From: Curtobacterium sp. Leaf183
GTDB lineage: Bacteria > Actinomycetota > Actinomycetes > Actinomycetales > Microbacteriaceae
DNA length: 37,023 nucleotides
Direction: 5' to 3'
Assembly: GCF_001424385.1 (NCBI RefSeq)
Contig: NZ_LMPO01000008.1
Coordinates: 1-37,023, forward strand
In this document: positions 25,235 to 33,722 of the stretch, piece by piece
Layout of the letters: each line of letters begins with the position of its first letter
Numbering within the stretch: position 1 is the stretch's first letter
The notes under the pieces: generated by a model
What the model saw: only the letters and a program-made list of their open reading frames with translations
Databases searched by the model: none
Told to the model about the DNA's origin: nothing
Program-made: the position numbers and the translations under genes

Positions 25235-26707
25235 ATGCCGTCCCGCACCACTCGTGTCCTGTCCGCCCTCGCGCTCGCCGGCCTGGTGGTCGGGATCGCC
25301 GGGTGCAGTGGTGCCGCTCCCGTCGACGCCCGCCCGACGCTCGCGAAGGCCTCGTCGGACACCGTGACGGTCCTGGCGCAGGACGACCCGGCCGAACGGG
25401 CGATCCGCGCCAGCCGCGCGGTGTTCGCCACGGCACCGGGCGCCGTCGTCGCCCCCGCGGACGACGCGTCCGCCATCGGCACCGCGGCGAGCGCCGCCCG
25501 ACGTGCCCACGTCCCGGTGCTGCTCGCGGGCTCCGGCGACCGCCGCGCGGTCGGGCACGAACTCGACCGCCTCGGTGCCTCCTGGTACCAGGCCGAGGGC
25601 GACGTCGACGTCAGCACCGACGTCGAGGAGCGGGACGCGCCGGACGGAGGCGAGGCACCGGAGCCGAGCCGGGCCTCCCGTCCGGCCACCGTGGTGGTGG
25701 CGGACGACCAAGCGGATGCAGCCGTCGTCGGGACGGCGCAGGCGGCCGGTGCCGAGGTCGTGGCCATGCCCGACGGCGTGACCGACCCGGCTGCGGCACC
25801 CGACGTCGTGCGCGCGCTGCACGAGCACCGGGACGCGTCGACCGTGCTCGTCGGCACGGCGTTCGCCGACCTGCCCGACCCGGGGTGGACCGTCCGGGCC
25901 GCCGAGACCGGGTGGCAGCTCCCCCACGGCGGCCAGCGACCGTTCGACGGCCACCGCTACGTCGCGATGTACGGCGCACCGGGTGCGCCGTCGCTGGGCG
26001 TGCTCGGTGAGCAGGACCCGGCGGCGTCGGTGACCCGGGCGAAGGAGCTGGCGGCGTCGTACGACGGCGTGTCCGACGAGCCGGTCACACCGGCGTTCGA
26101 GGTGATCGCGACGGTCGCCGCGGGTGCGGCCGGTGCGGACGGCGACTACTCGAGCGAGCTGCCGGTGTCGACGCTCGAGCCCTACGTCGACGCGGCGCAC
26201 GACGCGGGCATGCCGGTGATCCTCGACCTGCAGCCCGGCCGCAGCGACTTCCTGTCCCAGGCGAAGCGCTACGAGTCGCTCCTGAAGCGCCCGGGCGTGT
26301 GGCTGGCGCTCGACCCGGAGTGGCGGCTGGGTCCGGACCAGGTGCCGCTGCAGCAGATCGGCAGCGTCAGCTCCGCCGAGGTGGACCAGGTGTCCGACTG
26401 GCTCGCCGGTCTGGTGCGCTCGGAGGGCCTGCCGCCCAAGGCCCTGGTCCTGCACCAGTTCCGGCTGTCGATGCTCCAGGACCGTTCCTCGCTGACGACA
26501 CACCCCGAGCTCGACATGCTCATCCACGTCGACGGTCAGGGCTCGCAGCCCGACAAGCAGGCGACGTGGAACGCGCTGCACGTCGACGCTCCCGCCGGCG
26601 TCCACTGGGGCTGGAAGAACTTCTTCGACGAGGACACGCCCATGCTGACGCCGGAGCAGACGATGGCGGACGTGGCGCCGACACCGTCGCTGGTCACGTA
26701 CCAGTAG
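25235..26707 (+). CDS. lipoprotein with cell-wall-binding-repeat-like and TIM-barrel-like regions
   Basis: 490 aa. The signal peptide ends in lipobox GIAGC, so C24 is the lipidated residue and the protein sits on the outer face of the membrane. Residues about 45-220 have alternating Ala/Val-rich strands (AVVAPADDASAIGTAASAAR, PVLLAG) resembling CW_binding_2 repeats. Residues about 225-490 contain conserved-looking YVAMYGAPG, VILDLQPG, GVWLALDPEWR and LVLHQF, suggesting a barrel with catalytic-looking Asp/Glu in the strand ends. I do not recognise a named family or function. Leaderless start; single gene between tRNA-Pro and recQ. Confidence 0.8.
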   Translation: MPSRTTRVLSALALAGLVVGIAGCSGAAPVDARPTLAKASSDTVTVLAQDDPAERAIRASRAVFATAPGAVVAPADDASAIGTAASAARRAHVPVLLAGSGDRRAVGHELDRLGASWYQAEGDVDVSTDVEERDAPDGGEAPEPSRASRPATVVVADDQADAAVVGTAQAAGAEVVAMPDGVTDPAAAPDVVRALHEHRDASTVLVGTAFADLPDPGWTVRAAETGWQLPHGGQRPFDGHRYVAMYGAPGAPSLGVLGEQDPAASVTRAKELAASYDGVSDEPVTPAFEVIATVAAGAAGADGDYSSELPVSTLEPYVDAAHDAGMPVILDLQPGRSDFLSQAKRYESLLKRPGVWLALDPEWRLGPDQVPLQQIGSVSSAEVDQVSDWLAGLVRSEGLPPKALVLHQFRLSMLQDRSSLTTHPELDMLIHVDGQGSQPDKQATWNALHVDAPAGVHWGWKNFFDEDTPMLTPEQTMADVAPTPSLVTYQ

Positions 26708-26781
26708 CGGAACCTGCCGAGTTCTCCACAGCCAGGAGGCTCGTGGCCGGGTTCGTCGGTCGGTGCTGACAGCATGGGGGC

Positions 26782-28929
26782 ATGTCCTCCCCCGTGCTCG
26801 GCTCCGGTCCGACCGTCCCGTCCGCAGACATCGCTGCCGAAGCGCAGCAGGCGCTCGCTGCGCTCACGGGGCGGCGTGACGCGGTCTTCCACCCCGGGCA
26901 GCTCGAGGCGATCTCCGCGCTGGTCGAGCACCGGCAGCGTGCGCTGGTGGTGCAGCGCACCGGGTGGGGCAAGTCGGCCGTGTACTTCCTGGCGACGCTG
27001 CTGCTCCGGCGTCGTGGGGGTGGGCCGACGGTGCTCGTGTCGCCCCTGCTGGCGCTCATGCGCGACCAGGTGGCTGCTGCTGCCCGGGCCGGCGTCCGAG
27101 CGGTCTCGATCAACTCTGCGAACGCCCACGAGTGGACCGACACCCAGGCGGCACTGGCACGCGACGAGATCGACGTCCTGCTGGTCTCGCCCGAACGGCT
27201 CAACAACCCGAAGTTCCGCGACGAACAGCTGCCGGCACTGGTCGGCCGCATGGGGATGCTCGTCGTCGACGAAGCGCACTGCATCTCCGACTGGGGGCAC
27301 GACTTCCGGCCGGACTACCGCCGTCTGGCCGAGCTCATCCGTTCCCTGCCCCACGGCGTGCCCGTGCTGGCGACGACGGCCACCGCGAACGAGCGCGTGG
27401 TCGAGGACGTCGCCGAGCAGCTGACCGCCGGACCCGCCGACCCGGTGTTCACCATCCGCGGGTCACTCGCCCGCGCGTCGCTCCGGCTCGGGGTCCTGAC
27501 CCTGCCGGACGCCCGCGCCCGGCTGGGGTGGCTGCTCGCGCACCTCGGCGACCTGCCCGGCAGCGGGATCATCTACACGCTGACGGTCTCCGCGGCCGAG
27601 GACATCGCGCGACTGCTGCGCGAGAGCGGCCACACGGTCCGGGCGTACACCGGCCGGACCGACACCGACGAACGCGAACAGCTCGAGCAGCAGCTCAAGG
27701 GCAACGAGCTCAAGGCCCTCGTGGCGACGAGTGCGCTCGGCATGGGGTTCGACAAGCCGGACCTCGGGTTCGTCGTCCACGTCGGGGCGCCGTCTTCCCC
27801 CGTCGCCTACTACCAGCAGATCGGCCGCGCCGGGCGTGCGACCGACAACGCCGACGTGCTGCTCCTGCCCGGGTACGAGGACCAGGAGATCTGGAAGTAC
27901 TTCGCCAGCGCGTCGATGCCGACCGAGTCGCGCGCCTCGGCCGTCCTCGGTGCGCTCTCGACCGACAGTGCGATGTCGACCGTCGCGCTCGAGGGCCTGG
28001 TCGACATCAAGCGGTCCACGCTCGAGCTGCTCCTCAAGGTGCTCGACGTCGACGGCGCCGTGCACCGCGTCGCCGGCGGATGGGTCTCGACCGGGCAGCC
28101 GTGGTCGTACGACGCCGCCCGCTACGAACGCGTCGCTGCCGCCCGTTCCACTGAGGCCTCGTCGATGCTCGACTACGAGTCGACATCGGCGTGCCGGATG
28201 CAGCTGCTGCAGCAGGACCTCGACGACCCGTCCGCCGAGCCCTGCGGCCGGTGCGACAACTGTGCGGGGGTCTGGTACCCGACCGACGTGCCGGGCGACG
28301 CCGCGCAGGGCGCATCCACCGCCCTCGACCAGGTCGGCGTCGAGATCGCCCCGCGAGCGCAGTGGCCGTCCGGCATGAGCGCACTCGACGTCCCCGTGAA
28401 GGGCAAGTTGCCCGCGACCGAGCTCGTCGCACCGGGCCGCGCCGTCGCCCGGCTGACGGACCTGGGGTGGGGCGGTCCGCTCCGGGCGCTCTTCGCGCCG
28501 GGTGTCCCCGATGCCCCGGTGTCGCGCGACCTGCTCGACGGCTGCATCCGGGCGCTGCGGGACTGGCCGTGGGATGTCCGGCCGACCGGGGTCGTGGCGA
28601 TGTCCTCACGGTCGCGACCGCAGCTCGTCGAGTCCCTGGCGTCGGCGCTGTCGTCGATCGGCAAGCTGCAGTTCCTCGGCACCCTCGAGCGGTCCGGCGG
28701 GGTCCCGCGCGGCGACGGTGCGACGAACAGCGCCTACCGCTTGGCGGGGGTGTGGGACAGCTTCGTCGTGGGGCCGGAGCTCGGTGCCGCGCTGCAGGAC
28801 CACACGGGGCCGGTGCTGCTCGTGGACGACCTGGTCGACAGCCGGTGGACGATGACGGTGGCGGGTCGTGAACTCCGGCGGTCGGGGGCGTCGGCCGTGT
28901 TGCCGTTCGCGCTGGCCACCGTCGCGTAG
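26782..28929 (+). CDS. recQ: RecQ-family ATP-dependent DNA helicase with C-terminal phosphoribosyltransferase-like domain
   Basis: 715 aa. Helicase core: Walker A QRTGWGKS (58-65), DEAH (163-166), ATTATAN (197-203) and motif VI QQIGRAGRA (345-353). A four-Cys zinc site at C471, C488, C491 and C494 is typical of RecQ. Instead of a normal HRDC end there is a domain (about 560-715) with a PRPP-loop-like VLLVDDLVDSRWT (678-690), as in type I phosphoribosyltransferases, but the usual TG of the loop is replaced by SR. It probably unwinds forked or recombination DNA; the role of the tail is unknown. No ribosome-binding site is seen; CAGCAT lies 6 nt upstream of the ATG. Confidence 0.9.
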   Translation: MSSPVLGSGPTVPSADIAAEAQQALAALTGRRDAVFHPGQLEAISALVEHRQRALVVQRTGWGKSAVYFLATLLLRRRGGGPTVLVSPLLALMRDQVAAAARAGVRAVSINSANAHEWTDTQAALARDEIDVLLVSPERLNNPKFRDEQLPALVGRMGMLVVDEAHCISDWGHDFRPDYRRLAELIRSLPHGVPVLATTATANERVVEDVAEQLTAGPADPVFTIRGSLARASLRLGVLTLPDARARLGWLLAHLGDLPGSGIIYTLTVSAAEDIARLLRESGHTVRAYTGRTDTDEREQLEQQLKGNELKALVATSALGMGFDKPDLGFVVHVGAPSSPVAYYQQIGRAGRATDNADVLLLPGYEDQEIWKYFASASMPTESRASAVLGALSTDSAMSTVALEGLVDIKRSTLELLLKVLDVDGAVHRVAGGWVSTGQPWSYDAARYERVAAARSTEASSMLDYESTSACRMQLLQQDLDDPSAEPCGRCDNCAGVWYPTDVPGDAAQGASTALDQVGVEIAPRAQWPSGMSALDVPVKGKLPATELVAPGRAVARLTDLGWGGPLRALFAPGVPDAPVSRDLLDGCIRALRDWPWDVRPTGVVAMSSRSRPQLVESLASALSSIGKLQFLGTLERSGGVPRGDGATNSAYRLAGVWDSFVVGPELGAALQDHTGPVLLVDDLVDSRWTMTVAGRELRRSGASAVLPFALATVA

Positions 28930-28940
28930 CGTCGGGCACG

Positions 28941-29000
28941 CTGCCAGTGCCAGTGCCAGTGCCAGTGCTGGTGCCGGTGCCGGTGCCGGTGCCGGTGCCG
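28941..29000. repeat. hexanucleotide tandem repeat tract
   Basis: Ten 6-bp units: CTGCCA, three GTGCCA, GTGCTG, five GTGCCG. It is located 12 bp after the recQ stop and 19 bp before the likely start of the next gene. Read in the next gene's frame it encodes VP repeats with many potential GTG starts. Confidence 0.95.
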
Positions 29001-29018
29001 GTCGAACCAGGGGGACGG

Positions 29019-29561
29019 ATGGACATGGAACACGGGTGGGGTCACACGCCGTCGCCGAGGGCACCCGAGGGGCCGCTCCAGCGGGGCGCGACGATCGGGG
29101 GCACGCCGGCGCCGATCGGCCCGGCGTCGATCGGCCCGGCGCCGATCGGCTCGGCGCCGCCCGTGTCGGCGTACGCCGGGTCACCCCGGGGCGATCGTCG
29201 TCGGCGACCCGGCACGGCCCTGGCGGTGTCGGCGCTGGTGGTCGCGCTCGTCGCGCTGGGAGTCGGGATCGTCGCCGCCGCGATCGGCGTGTTCTGCGTC
29301 GTCTTCATCACCGCGTTCGGTGCCCCGCTCGAGGTCACGCGTCCCGCGATGGCCGGCTTCGCGGTTCGCGGCTCGGCCGTCACCGCCGTCCCGTTCGCCG
29401 CGGCGCTCGTCCTGCTCGCGATCGCCGCCGTCCGGCGGATCGAAGCCCGGTGGTGGGTCCCGCTGGCGGCCGTCAACGCCATCACGCTCGTCGGCCTCGG
29501 CATCGCGGCGCTGATCTGGTTCCACCCGGGCGTGCACGTCTCCTGGGACTTCTCCTCCTGA
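29019..29561 (+). CDS. Pro-rich N-terminus membrane protein of unknown function
   Basis: 180 aa. N-terminal 60 residues are rich in Pro, Gly and Ala, with a PIGPA-type repeat from a 15-bp DNA repeat at about 29114-29158. Three hydrophobic segments follow (about 68-100, 120-143, 150-168), separated by an Arg-rich loop. The layout resembles DUF4190-like actinobacterial small membrane proteins, but I cannot name a family. ATG at 29019 is chosen for the GGGGG stretch 4 nt upstream; ATG at 29025 also fits, and GTG codons in the hexamer tract could extend the protein. Confidence 0.7.
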   Translation: MDMEHGWGHTPSPRAPEGPLQRGATIGGTPAPIGPASIGPAPIGSAPPVSAYAGSPRGDRRRRPGTALAVSALVVALVALGVGIVAAAIGVFCVVFITAFGAPLEVTRPAMAGFAVRGSAVTAVPFAAALVLLAIAAVRRIEARWWVPLAAVNAITLVGLGIAALIWFHPGVHVSWDFSS

Positions 29562-29605
29562 CACGGACCAGCCCGCGGCGTCCCCACCGCGGGCTGGTCC
29601 GTGTC
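29560..29605. terminator. bidirectional terminator overlapping the stop codon
   Basis: A perfect 19-bp stem (29560-29578 with 29587-29605, loop CGTCCCCA) between convergent genes begins inside the stop codon of the plus-strand membrane-protein gene. Confidence 0.9.
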
Positions 29606-29618
29606 GCACGCTGCTCGG

Positions 29619-30494
29619 TCAGGCGGCGGTGCCGATCGCGTCGAGCTCGGCCACGGCGTCGTCCGGCAGCGTGAACCCGGCCGAGGCGACGTTGTCCCGC
29701 AGGTGCGCGACGGACGAGGTCCCCGGGATCAGCAGCATGTTCGGCGACCGCTGCAGCAGCCACGACAGCGCGACCGTCAGGCGCGAGACCCCGAGGCGTT
29801 CGGCGACCGAGTCCAGCGCTCCGGACTGCAGCGGCGAGAAGCCACCGAGCGGGAAGTACGGCACGTAGGCGATGCCCTGTTCCGCGGTGAGGTCGACGAG
29901 GGCGTCGTCCTCGCGGCGTGCGACGTTGTACATGTTCTGCACGCAGACGACGGGCGCGATGGCCTGGGCCTCGGCGAGCTGCTCGGCCGAGACCGTCGAC
30001 AGGCCGAGGTGGTTGATGAGCCCCTGCTGCTGGAGTTCCGCGAGCGCCTCGAACTGCGGGGCGATGGAGCCGGGCTCCGGCGCGTCGAAGCCGCCCATGC
30101 GCAGGTTGACGACGTCGAGGCGCTCGACACCCAGGCGGCCGAGGTTCTCGTGCACCTGCTCGACGAGCTCGTGCGGCTCGCGAGCGTGCGGCCATCCGCC
30201 CTCCGCGTCACGACGAGCGCCGACCTTGGTCACGATGCGCAGGTCGTCGGGGTAGGGGTGCAGGGCCTCGCGGATGACCTCGTTCGTGACGTGCGGGCCG
30301 TAGAAGTCGGAGGTGTCGATGTGGGTGATGCCCAGCTCGACGACCGTGTGCAGGACGCGGATCGCCTCGTCGCGGTCGGTGGGCGGCCCGAAGACGCCAG
30401 GTCCGGCGAGCTGCATCGCGCCGTACCCGACGCGGGTGAGTTCGAGGTCGTCGGCGAGGCGGAAGGTGCCGCCGGGGAGCGTGGTGGTGGTCAT
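29619..30494 (-). CDS. aldo/keto reductase
   Basis: 291 aa, one (beta/alpha)8-barrel of the NADPH-dependent aldo/keto reductase family. Asp and Tyr of the catalytic tetrad are in HIDTSDFYGP, Lys in IVTKVGA; the fourth residue, usually His, is Arg in VVNLRMGG. The C-terminal LIPGTSSVAHLRDNV binds the cofactor phosphate. The His-to-Arg change is seen in some actinobacterial members. ATG at 30494 is preferred; an in-frame GTG at 30503 is possible. Substrate unknown; it appears to be a single-gene unit. Confidence 0.9.
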   Translation of the reverse strand: MTTTTLPGGTFRLADDLELTRVGYGAMQLAGPGVFGPPTDRDEAIRVLHTVVELGITHIDTSDFYGPHVTNEVIREALHPYPDDLRIVTKVGARRDAEGGWPHAREPHELVEQVHENLGRLGVERLDVVNLRMGGFDAPEPGSIAPQFEALAELQQQGLINHLGLSTVSAEQLAEAQAIAPVVCVQNMYNVARREDDALVDLTAEQGIAYVPYFPLGGFSPLQSGALDSVAERLGVSRLTVALSWLLQRSPNMLLIPGTSSVAHLRDNVASAGFTLPDDAVAELDAIGTAA

Positions 30495-30541
30495 GGGTCC
30501 CACGATGCTCTGCCGCGACGACGTGCGCCAGGTCCCGCCCG

Positions 30542-30564
30542 TCCTGGGTCCGGCGGACCCAGGA
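30542..30564 (-). terminator. short hairpin downstream of the 30620-30928 gene
   Basis: TCCTGGGTCC (30542-30551) pairs perfectly with GGACCCAGGA (30555-30564) around a 3-nt loop. Confidence 0.5.
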
Positions 30565-30579
30565 TGCGCGTCGACGCCC

Positions 30580-30650
30580 GGTGGCCGGCCAGGCGTCGAG
30601 ACGGGTGGCCTGCCAGGCGTCAGGACCGGTGGCCGACCAGCCGCCGGACC
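30580..30650. repeat. 24-bp tandem repeat reaching into a small gene
   Basis: GGTGGCC begins units at 30580, 30604 and 30628; the first two share most of the following GGCCAGGCGTC. The third unit lies inside the 3' end of the minus-strand gene ending at 30620. Confidence 0.7.
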
Positions 30651-30928
30651 GCTTCCTCGACCCGGAGTCGGCGCTCCGCATCGGGCACCGGTTCCGTCAG
30701 CGCGGACGCGGGCAACGACGCCTCGGCGCCCACGACCGCCAGCACGAACGCCAACAGCTCCGCGGCGTCGAACACGTCCGGGTCGACCGCGCCGCCACCC
30801 GAGCTCGCGAGCAAGCGGACCGCCTCGGTGGTGACGGTCGGCAGCTCCGCGCCGGCTCGGACGCGGTCGTACAGCTCGCCCGCGGACCGGGGCAGGTCGT
30901 CGGGGTCCAGGCGGAAGGTCGTCATCAT
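30620..30928 (-). CDS. small hypothetical protein
   Basis: 102 aa, acidic, without membrane segment. I do not recognise a family. The central part (GGGAVDPDVFDAAELLAFVLAV) is helical and Ala/Leu-rich, the end Arg-rich. Two adjacent ATG codons (30928 and 30925) compete; TAGGAT on the minus strand lies 4 nt from the first and 7 nt from the second, so 30925 may be the leaderless start. It is 7 bp from the stop of the upstream membrane-protein gene on the same strand, a possible operon. Confidence 0.65.
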   Translation of the reverse strand: MMTTFRLDPDDLPRSAGELYDRVRAGAELPTVTTEAVRLLASSGGGAVDPDVFDAAELLAFVLAVVGAEASLPASALTEPVPDAERRLRVEEAVRRLVGHRS

Positions 30929-30935
30929 CGCGATC

Positions 30936-31451
30936 CTACGGAGCGTCCCGGCGAGCGGGCTTGGGGAACGTGGTGCGCATGTGGTCCGAGGTCAGGACGT
31001 CGCCGATGCCCACCATGAGCACGGAGAACAGTATCTGCTCGATGACCATCCAGAACGGGTAGAGCCCGGGGATCGCGGCGACGATGAGCGTCACGATCGG
31101 GAAGATCCTGCTGAAGAGCCGCAGCCGCTGGTACGCCCAGTAGTAGCCGAGCTGCGCACGCCAGGCGAAGACGTAGAGGGTCAGGGTGATGAGCAGCACC
31201 ACCGTGGCCCGGAACCACACCGCCCAGGGCACGGTCTGTCCGTCGCGGGTCAGCAGGACCGCGACGACGATCGCCGCCAGCCCGACGACGGTCTCCGCGA
31301 CGAGCAACCACCGGATCCAGCGGAACGAGCGCACCGTGTCGGGGTGGTCGAGCATGTCGCGACGGATGACGTAGCCGGCCTGCCGGCCGCCGGCCAGGCG
31401 GTCGAGTCGCAGGCGGCACCAGACCCGGTCGGCGAGTGCGGGGAACGTCAC
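30936..31451 (-). CDS. predicted membrane protein
   Basis: 171 aa with about three to four membrane segments (near 45-67, 78-100 and 115-155), the first preceded by a basic N-terminal region and a RWIRW motif. No family recognised and no catalytic motif seen. GTG at 31451 is taken as start; an in-frame ATG at 31469 would add six residues, and neither has a good ribosome-binding site. It is followed directly by the 30620-30928 gene. Confidence 0.65.
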   Translation of the reverse strand: MTFPALADRVWCRLRLDRLAGGRQAGYVIRRDMLDHPDTVRSFRWIRWLLVAETVVGLAAIVVAVLLTRDGQTVPWAVWFRATVVLLITLTLYVFAWRAQLGYYWAYQRLRLFSRIFPIVTLIVAAIPGLYPFWMVIEQILFSVLMVGIGDVLTSDHMRTTFPKPARRDAP

Positions 31452-31506
31452 CCGTCCATGGTGCCGCATCCGGCGTCGAACGCGGACCACGGGCCTCCAG
31501 GCCGGA

Positions 31507-32070
31507 TCAGGTGGAGGGCAGCAGCTCGGCACCGCCCAGGATGGTCGTCGTGTTCCAGTCGAGGACCACGAGCGAGTGCACCGAGGGCGGCAGGATCTGC
31601 GGGGTCCGCAGGTCGATGACGACCGAGGACGCGCCGTGCGGGATGACCCCGACCTCGACCGGGTCGCCGTCCGGGATCCACTCGGCGTCCGCACCGGTGC
31701 CGACGACGTCGCCGCCGGTCAGCTGCACCCGCATGTCGGCGCTCCTGCGGTCGGTCGAGAACCCCGTGATCGTCACGCGCACGGTCCGCTCGGCGATGCG
31801 CGCGACGCTCACGTGGCCGACCGTCTTCGCGCCGATCGGGATGATCTCGCCGTCGACGGGCAAGCCGGTGCGGTACCAGGGCTGGTCGATGGGCGGTGGG
31901 CTCGCGGTCACCGGCACGGACGACGGAGCGTCCGCGACGAGCGGCTGCGGTGTCGAGCGTCCGGTCGGCACCGGAACGGACAGGAGCACCGAGATGGCGA
32001 CCACCCCCGCGACCACCGCTCCGCCCGCCGCGATCCATGCGGTGCGGGTGGGTCCGAGCGGCGGTGCCAT
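31507..32070 (-). CDS. membrane-anchored exported protein of unknown function
   Basis: 187 aa. One N-terminal membrane segment (about 11-33) is followed by a Pro/Ser/Thr-rich spacer and an all-beta-looking outer domain rich in Val, Thr and Asp (about 60-187). No family recognised. TACGCT lies exactly 6 nt before the ATG, a leaderless start. It stands between der and the 30936-31451 membrane-protein gene, all on the minus strand. Confidence 0.7.
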   Translation of the reverse strand: MAPPLGPTRTAWIAAGGAVVAGVVAISVLLSVPVPTGRSTPQPLVADAPSSVPVTASPPPIDQPWYRTGLPVDGEIIPIGAKTVGHVSVARIAERTVRVTITGFSTDRRSADMRVQLTGGDVVGTGADAEWIPDGDPVEVGVIPHGASSVVIDLRTPQILPPSVHSLVVLDWNTTTILGGAELLPST

Positions 32071-32076
32071 GCACGG

Positions 32077-32082
32077 AGCGTA
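32077..32082 (-). promoter_or_regulatory. -10 box for leaderless membrane-anchored protein gene
   Basis: TACGCT on the minus strand, 6 nt before the ATG at 32070. Confidence 0.5.
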
Positions 32083-32100
32083 CGCCAGCGCACCCGGTGG

Positions 32101-32147
32101 GACGACGACGGCCGCCGGGGGCAGGTGCCCCGGCGGCCGTCGTCGTC
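32101..32147 (-). terminator. terminator of the rluB-tyrA-cmk-der operon
   Basis: A perfect 20-bp stem (32101-32120 with 32128-32147, loop GCAGGTG) lies 13 nt past the der stop. Confidence 0.9.
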
Positions 32148-32160
32148 GTGCTGGATCGGA

Positions 32161-33687
32161 TCAGGTGCGCTTCCGGCGCTCGCGGACGCGCATGTTCACG
32201 GTGATCGGGGTCCCCGCGAAGCCCCAGACCTCGCGCAGACGCCGGGTGATGAACCGGCGGTACTGCGGGTCGAGGAACTGGGTGGTGAAGAGCACGAACG
32301 TCGGCGGCTGGCTCGCGGCCTGGGTCCCGAACAGGATGCGCGGCTGACGCCCACCACGGACCGGGTGCGGGTGCTCCTGCACGAGCTCGGCGATGAAGGC
32401 GTTGACCTTGCCGGTCGGGATGCGGGTGTCCCACGACTCGAGCGCGGTCTCGAGCGCTGGTACCAGCCGCTCGAGGTGGCGGCCGGTGCGGGCGGAGATG
32501 TTGACGCGCGGGGCCCAGGCGACGTGCGCCAGGTCCTGCTCGATCTCGCGCTCGAGGTACCGGCGGCGTTCGTCGTCGAGCAGGTCCCACTTGTTGTAGG
32601 CCAGCACGAGTGCGCGGCCGGACTCGAGCACGAGGTCGATGATGCGCAGGTCCTGCACGGACACCGGCTCGGTGACGTCGAGGACGACGACCGCGACCTC
32701 GGCCTTCTCGAGCGCGGCGGTGGTGCGGAGCGACGCGTAGAAGTCGGCACCCTGCTGCAGGTGCACGCGTTTGCGGATGCCGGCGGTGTCGACGAAGCGC
32801 CAGACGCGCCCGCCCAGCTCGACCTGCTCGTCGACCGGGTCCCGGGTCGTGCCGGCGAGCTCGTTCACGACGACGCGCTCTTCGCCCGCGGCCTTGTTGA
32901 GCAGCGAGCTCTTGCCGACGTTCGGGCGACCGAGGATCGCGACGCGACGCGGGCCGCCGATCTCCTGCTTCGCGACGGCGGAGATGTCGGGCAGCGTGGT
33001 GATGATGAGGTCGAGCAGGTCGGCGACGCCGCGACCGTGCAGTGCCGACACCGGGTGCGGCTCGCCGAGGCCCAGGTTCCACAGCTCGTACGCGTCGAGG
33101 TCACGGCGCTCGTCGTCGGACTTGTTCGCCACGACGATGACCGGCTTGTCGGTGCCGCGCAGCATCTTCACGACGTGCTCGTCGGTGGCGGTGATGCCCA
33201 CCGTGACGTCGACGACGAACAGCACGGCGTCGGCGAGGTCGATCGCGACCTCGGCCTGCAGCGCGACCGAGGCGTTGATGCCCTTGGCGTCGGGCTCCCA
33301 CCCGCCGGTGTCGACGAGGGTGAACCGCTTGTCGTTCCACTCGGCCTTGTAGCTGACGCGGTCGCGCGTGACGCCGGGGACGTCCTGCACGACGGCTTCG
33401 CGGCGTCCGAGGATGCGGTTCACGAGCGCGGACTTGCCGACGTTCGGCCGCCCGACGATCGCCAGGACCGGCAGCGCGGGCAGGATGAGGACGCCGTCCT
33501 CGCCGAGGGTGCCCGCCTGGAGGAGCGCGACGTCCTCGTCGTCGAGCTCGTACTCCTCGAGCCCGGCCCGCAGAGCGGTCGCCCGCTGCTCGGCTTCGGT
33601 CTCGTCGAGGCTCGCGATGCGCTCACCCAGGGAGTCGTCGTACTCCGGGAAGTCGTCGTGCTCTGGTCCGTTGTCCGGTTGCGCCAT
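32161..33687 (-). CDS. der: ribosome-biogenesis GTPase Der (EngA)
   Basis: 508 aa with the tandem GTPase domains unique to Der: P-loops GRPNVGKS at 79-86 and 253-260, G3 DTGGW near 126, and NKSD (188-191) and NKWD as G4 motifs. A C-terminal KH-like domain follows. It acts in late 50S subunit assembly. About 70 acidic residues precede the first G domain, a common actinobacterial extension. ATG at 33687 has AAGGA 7 nt upstream. It is last gene of the rluB-tyrA-cmk-der cluster. Confidence 0.97.
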   Translation of the reverse strand: MAQPDNGPEHDDFPEYDDSLGERIASLDETEAEQRATALRAGLEEYELDDEDVALLQAGTLGEDGVLILPALPVLAIVGRPNVGKSALVNRILGRREAVVQDVPGVTRDRVSYKAEWNDKRFTLVDTGGWEPDAKGINASVALQAEVAIDLADAVLFVVDVTVGITATDEHVVKMLRGTDKPVIVVANKSDDERRDLDAYELWNLGLGEPHPVSALHGRGVADLLDLIITTLPDISAVAKQEIGGPRRVAILGRPNVGKSSLLNKAAGEERVVVNELAGTTRDPVDEQVELGGRVWRFVDTAGIRKRVHLQQGADFYASLRTTAALEKAEVAVVVLDVTEPVSVQDLRIIDLVLESGRALVLAYNKWDLLDDERRRYLEREIEQDLAHVAWAPRVNISARTGRHLERLVPALETALESWDTRIPTGKVNAFIAELVQEHPHPVRGGRQPRILFGTQAASQPPTFVLFTTQFLDPQYRRFITRRLREVWGFAGTPITVNMRVRERRKRT

Positions 33688-33722
33688 GGTGGTTTCCTTG
33701 CCGGCGGCCGCCTGGCCGCGTG

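Noticed and set aside
30495..30619. Additional small gene in the repeat-containing gap
   Set aside because: Only repeat-derived open frames without ribosome-binding site or -10 signal.
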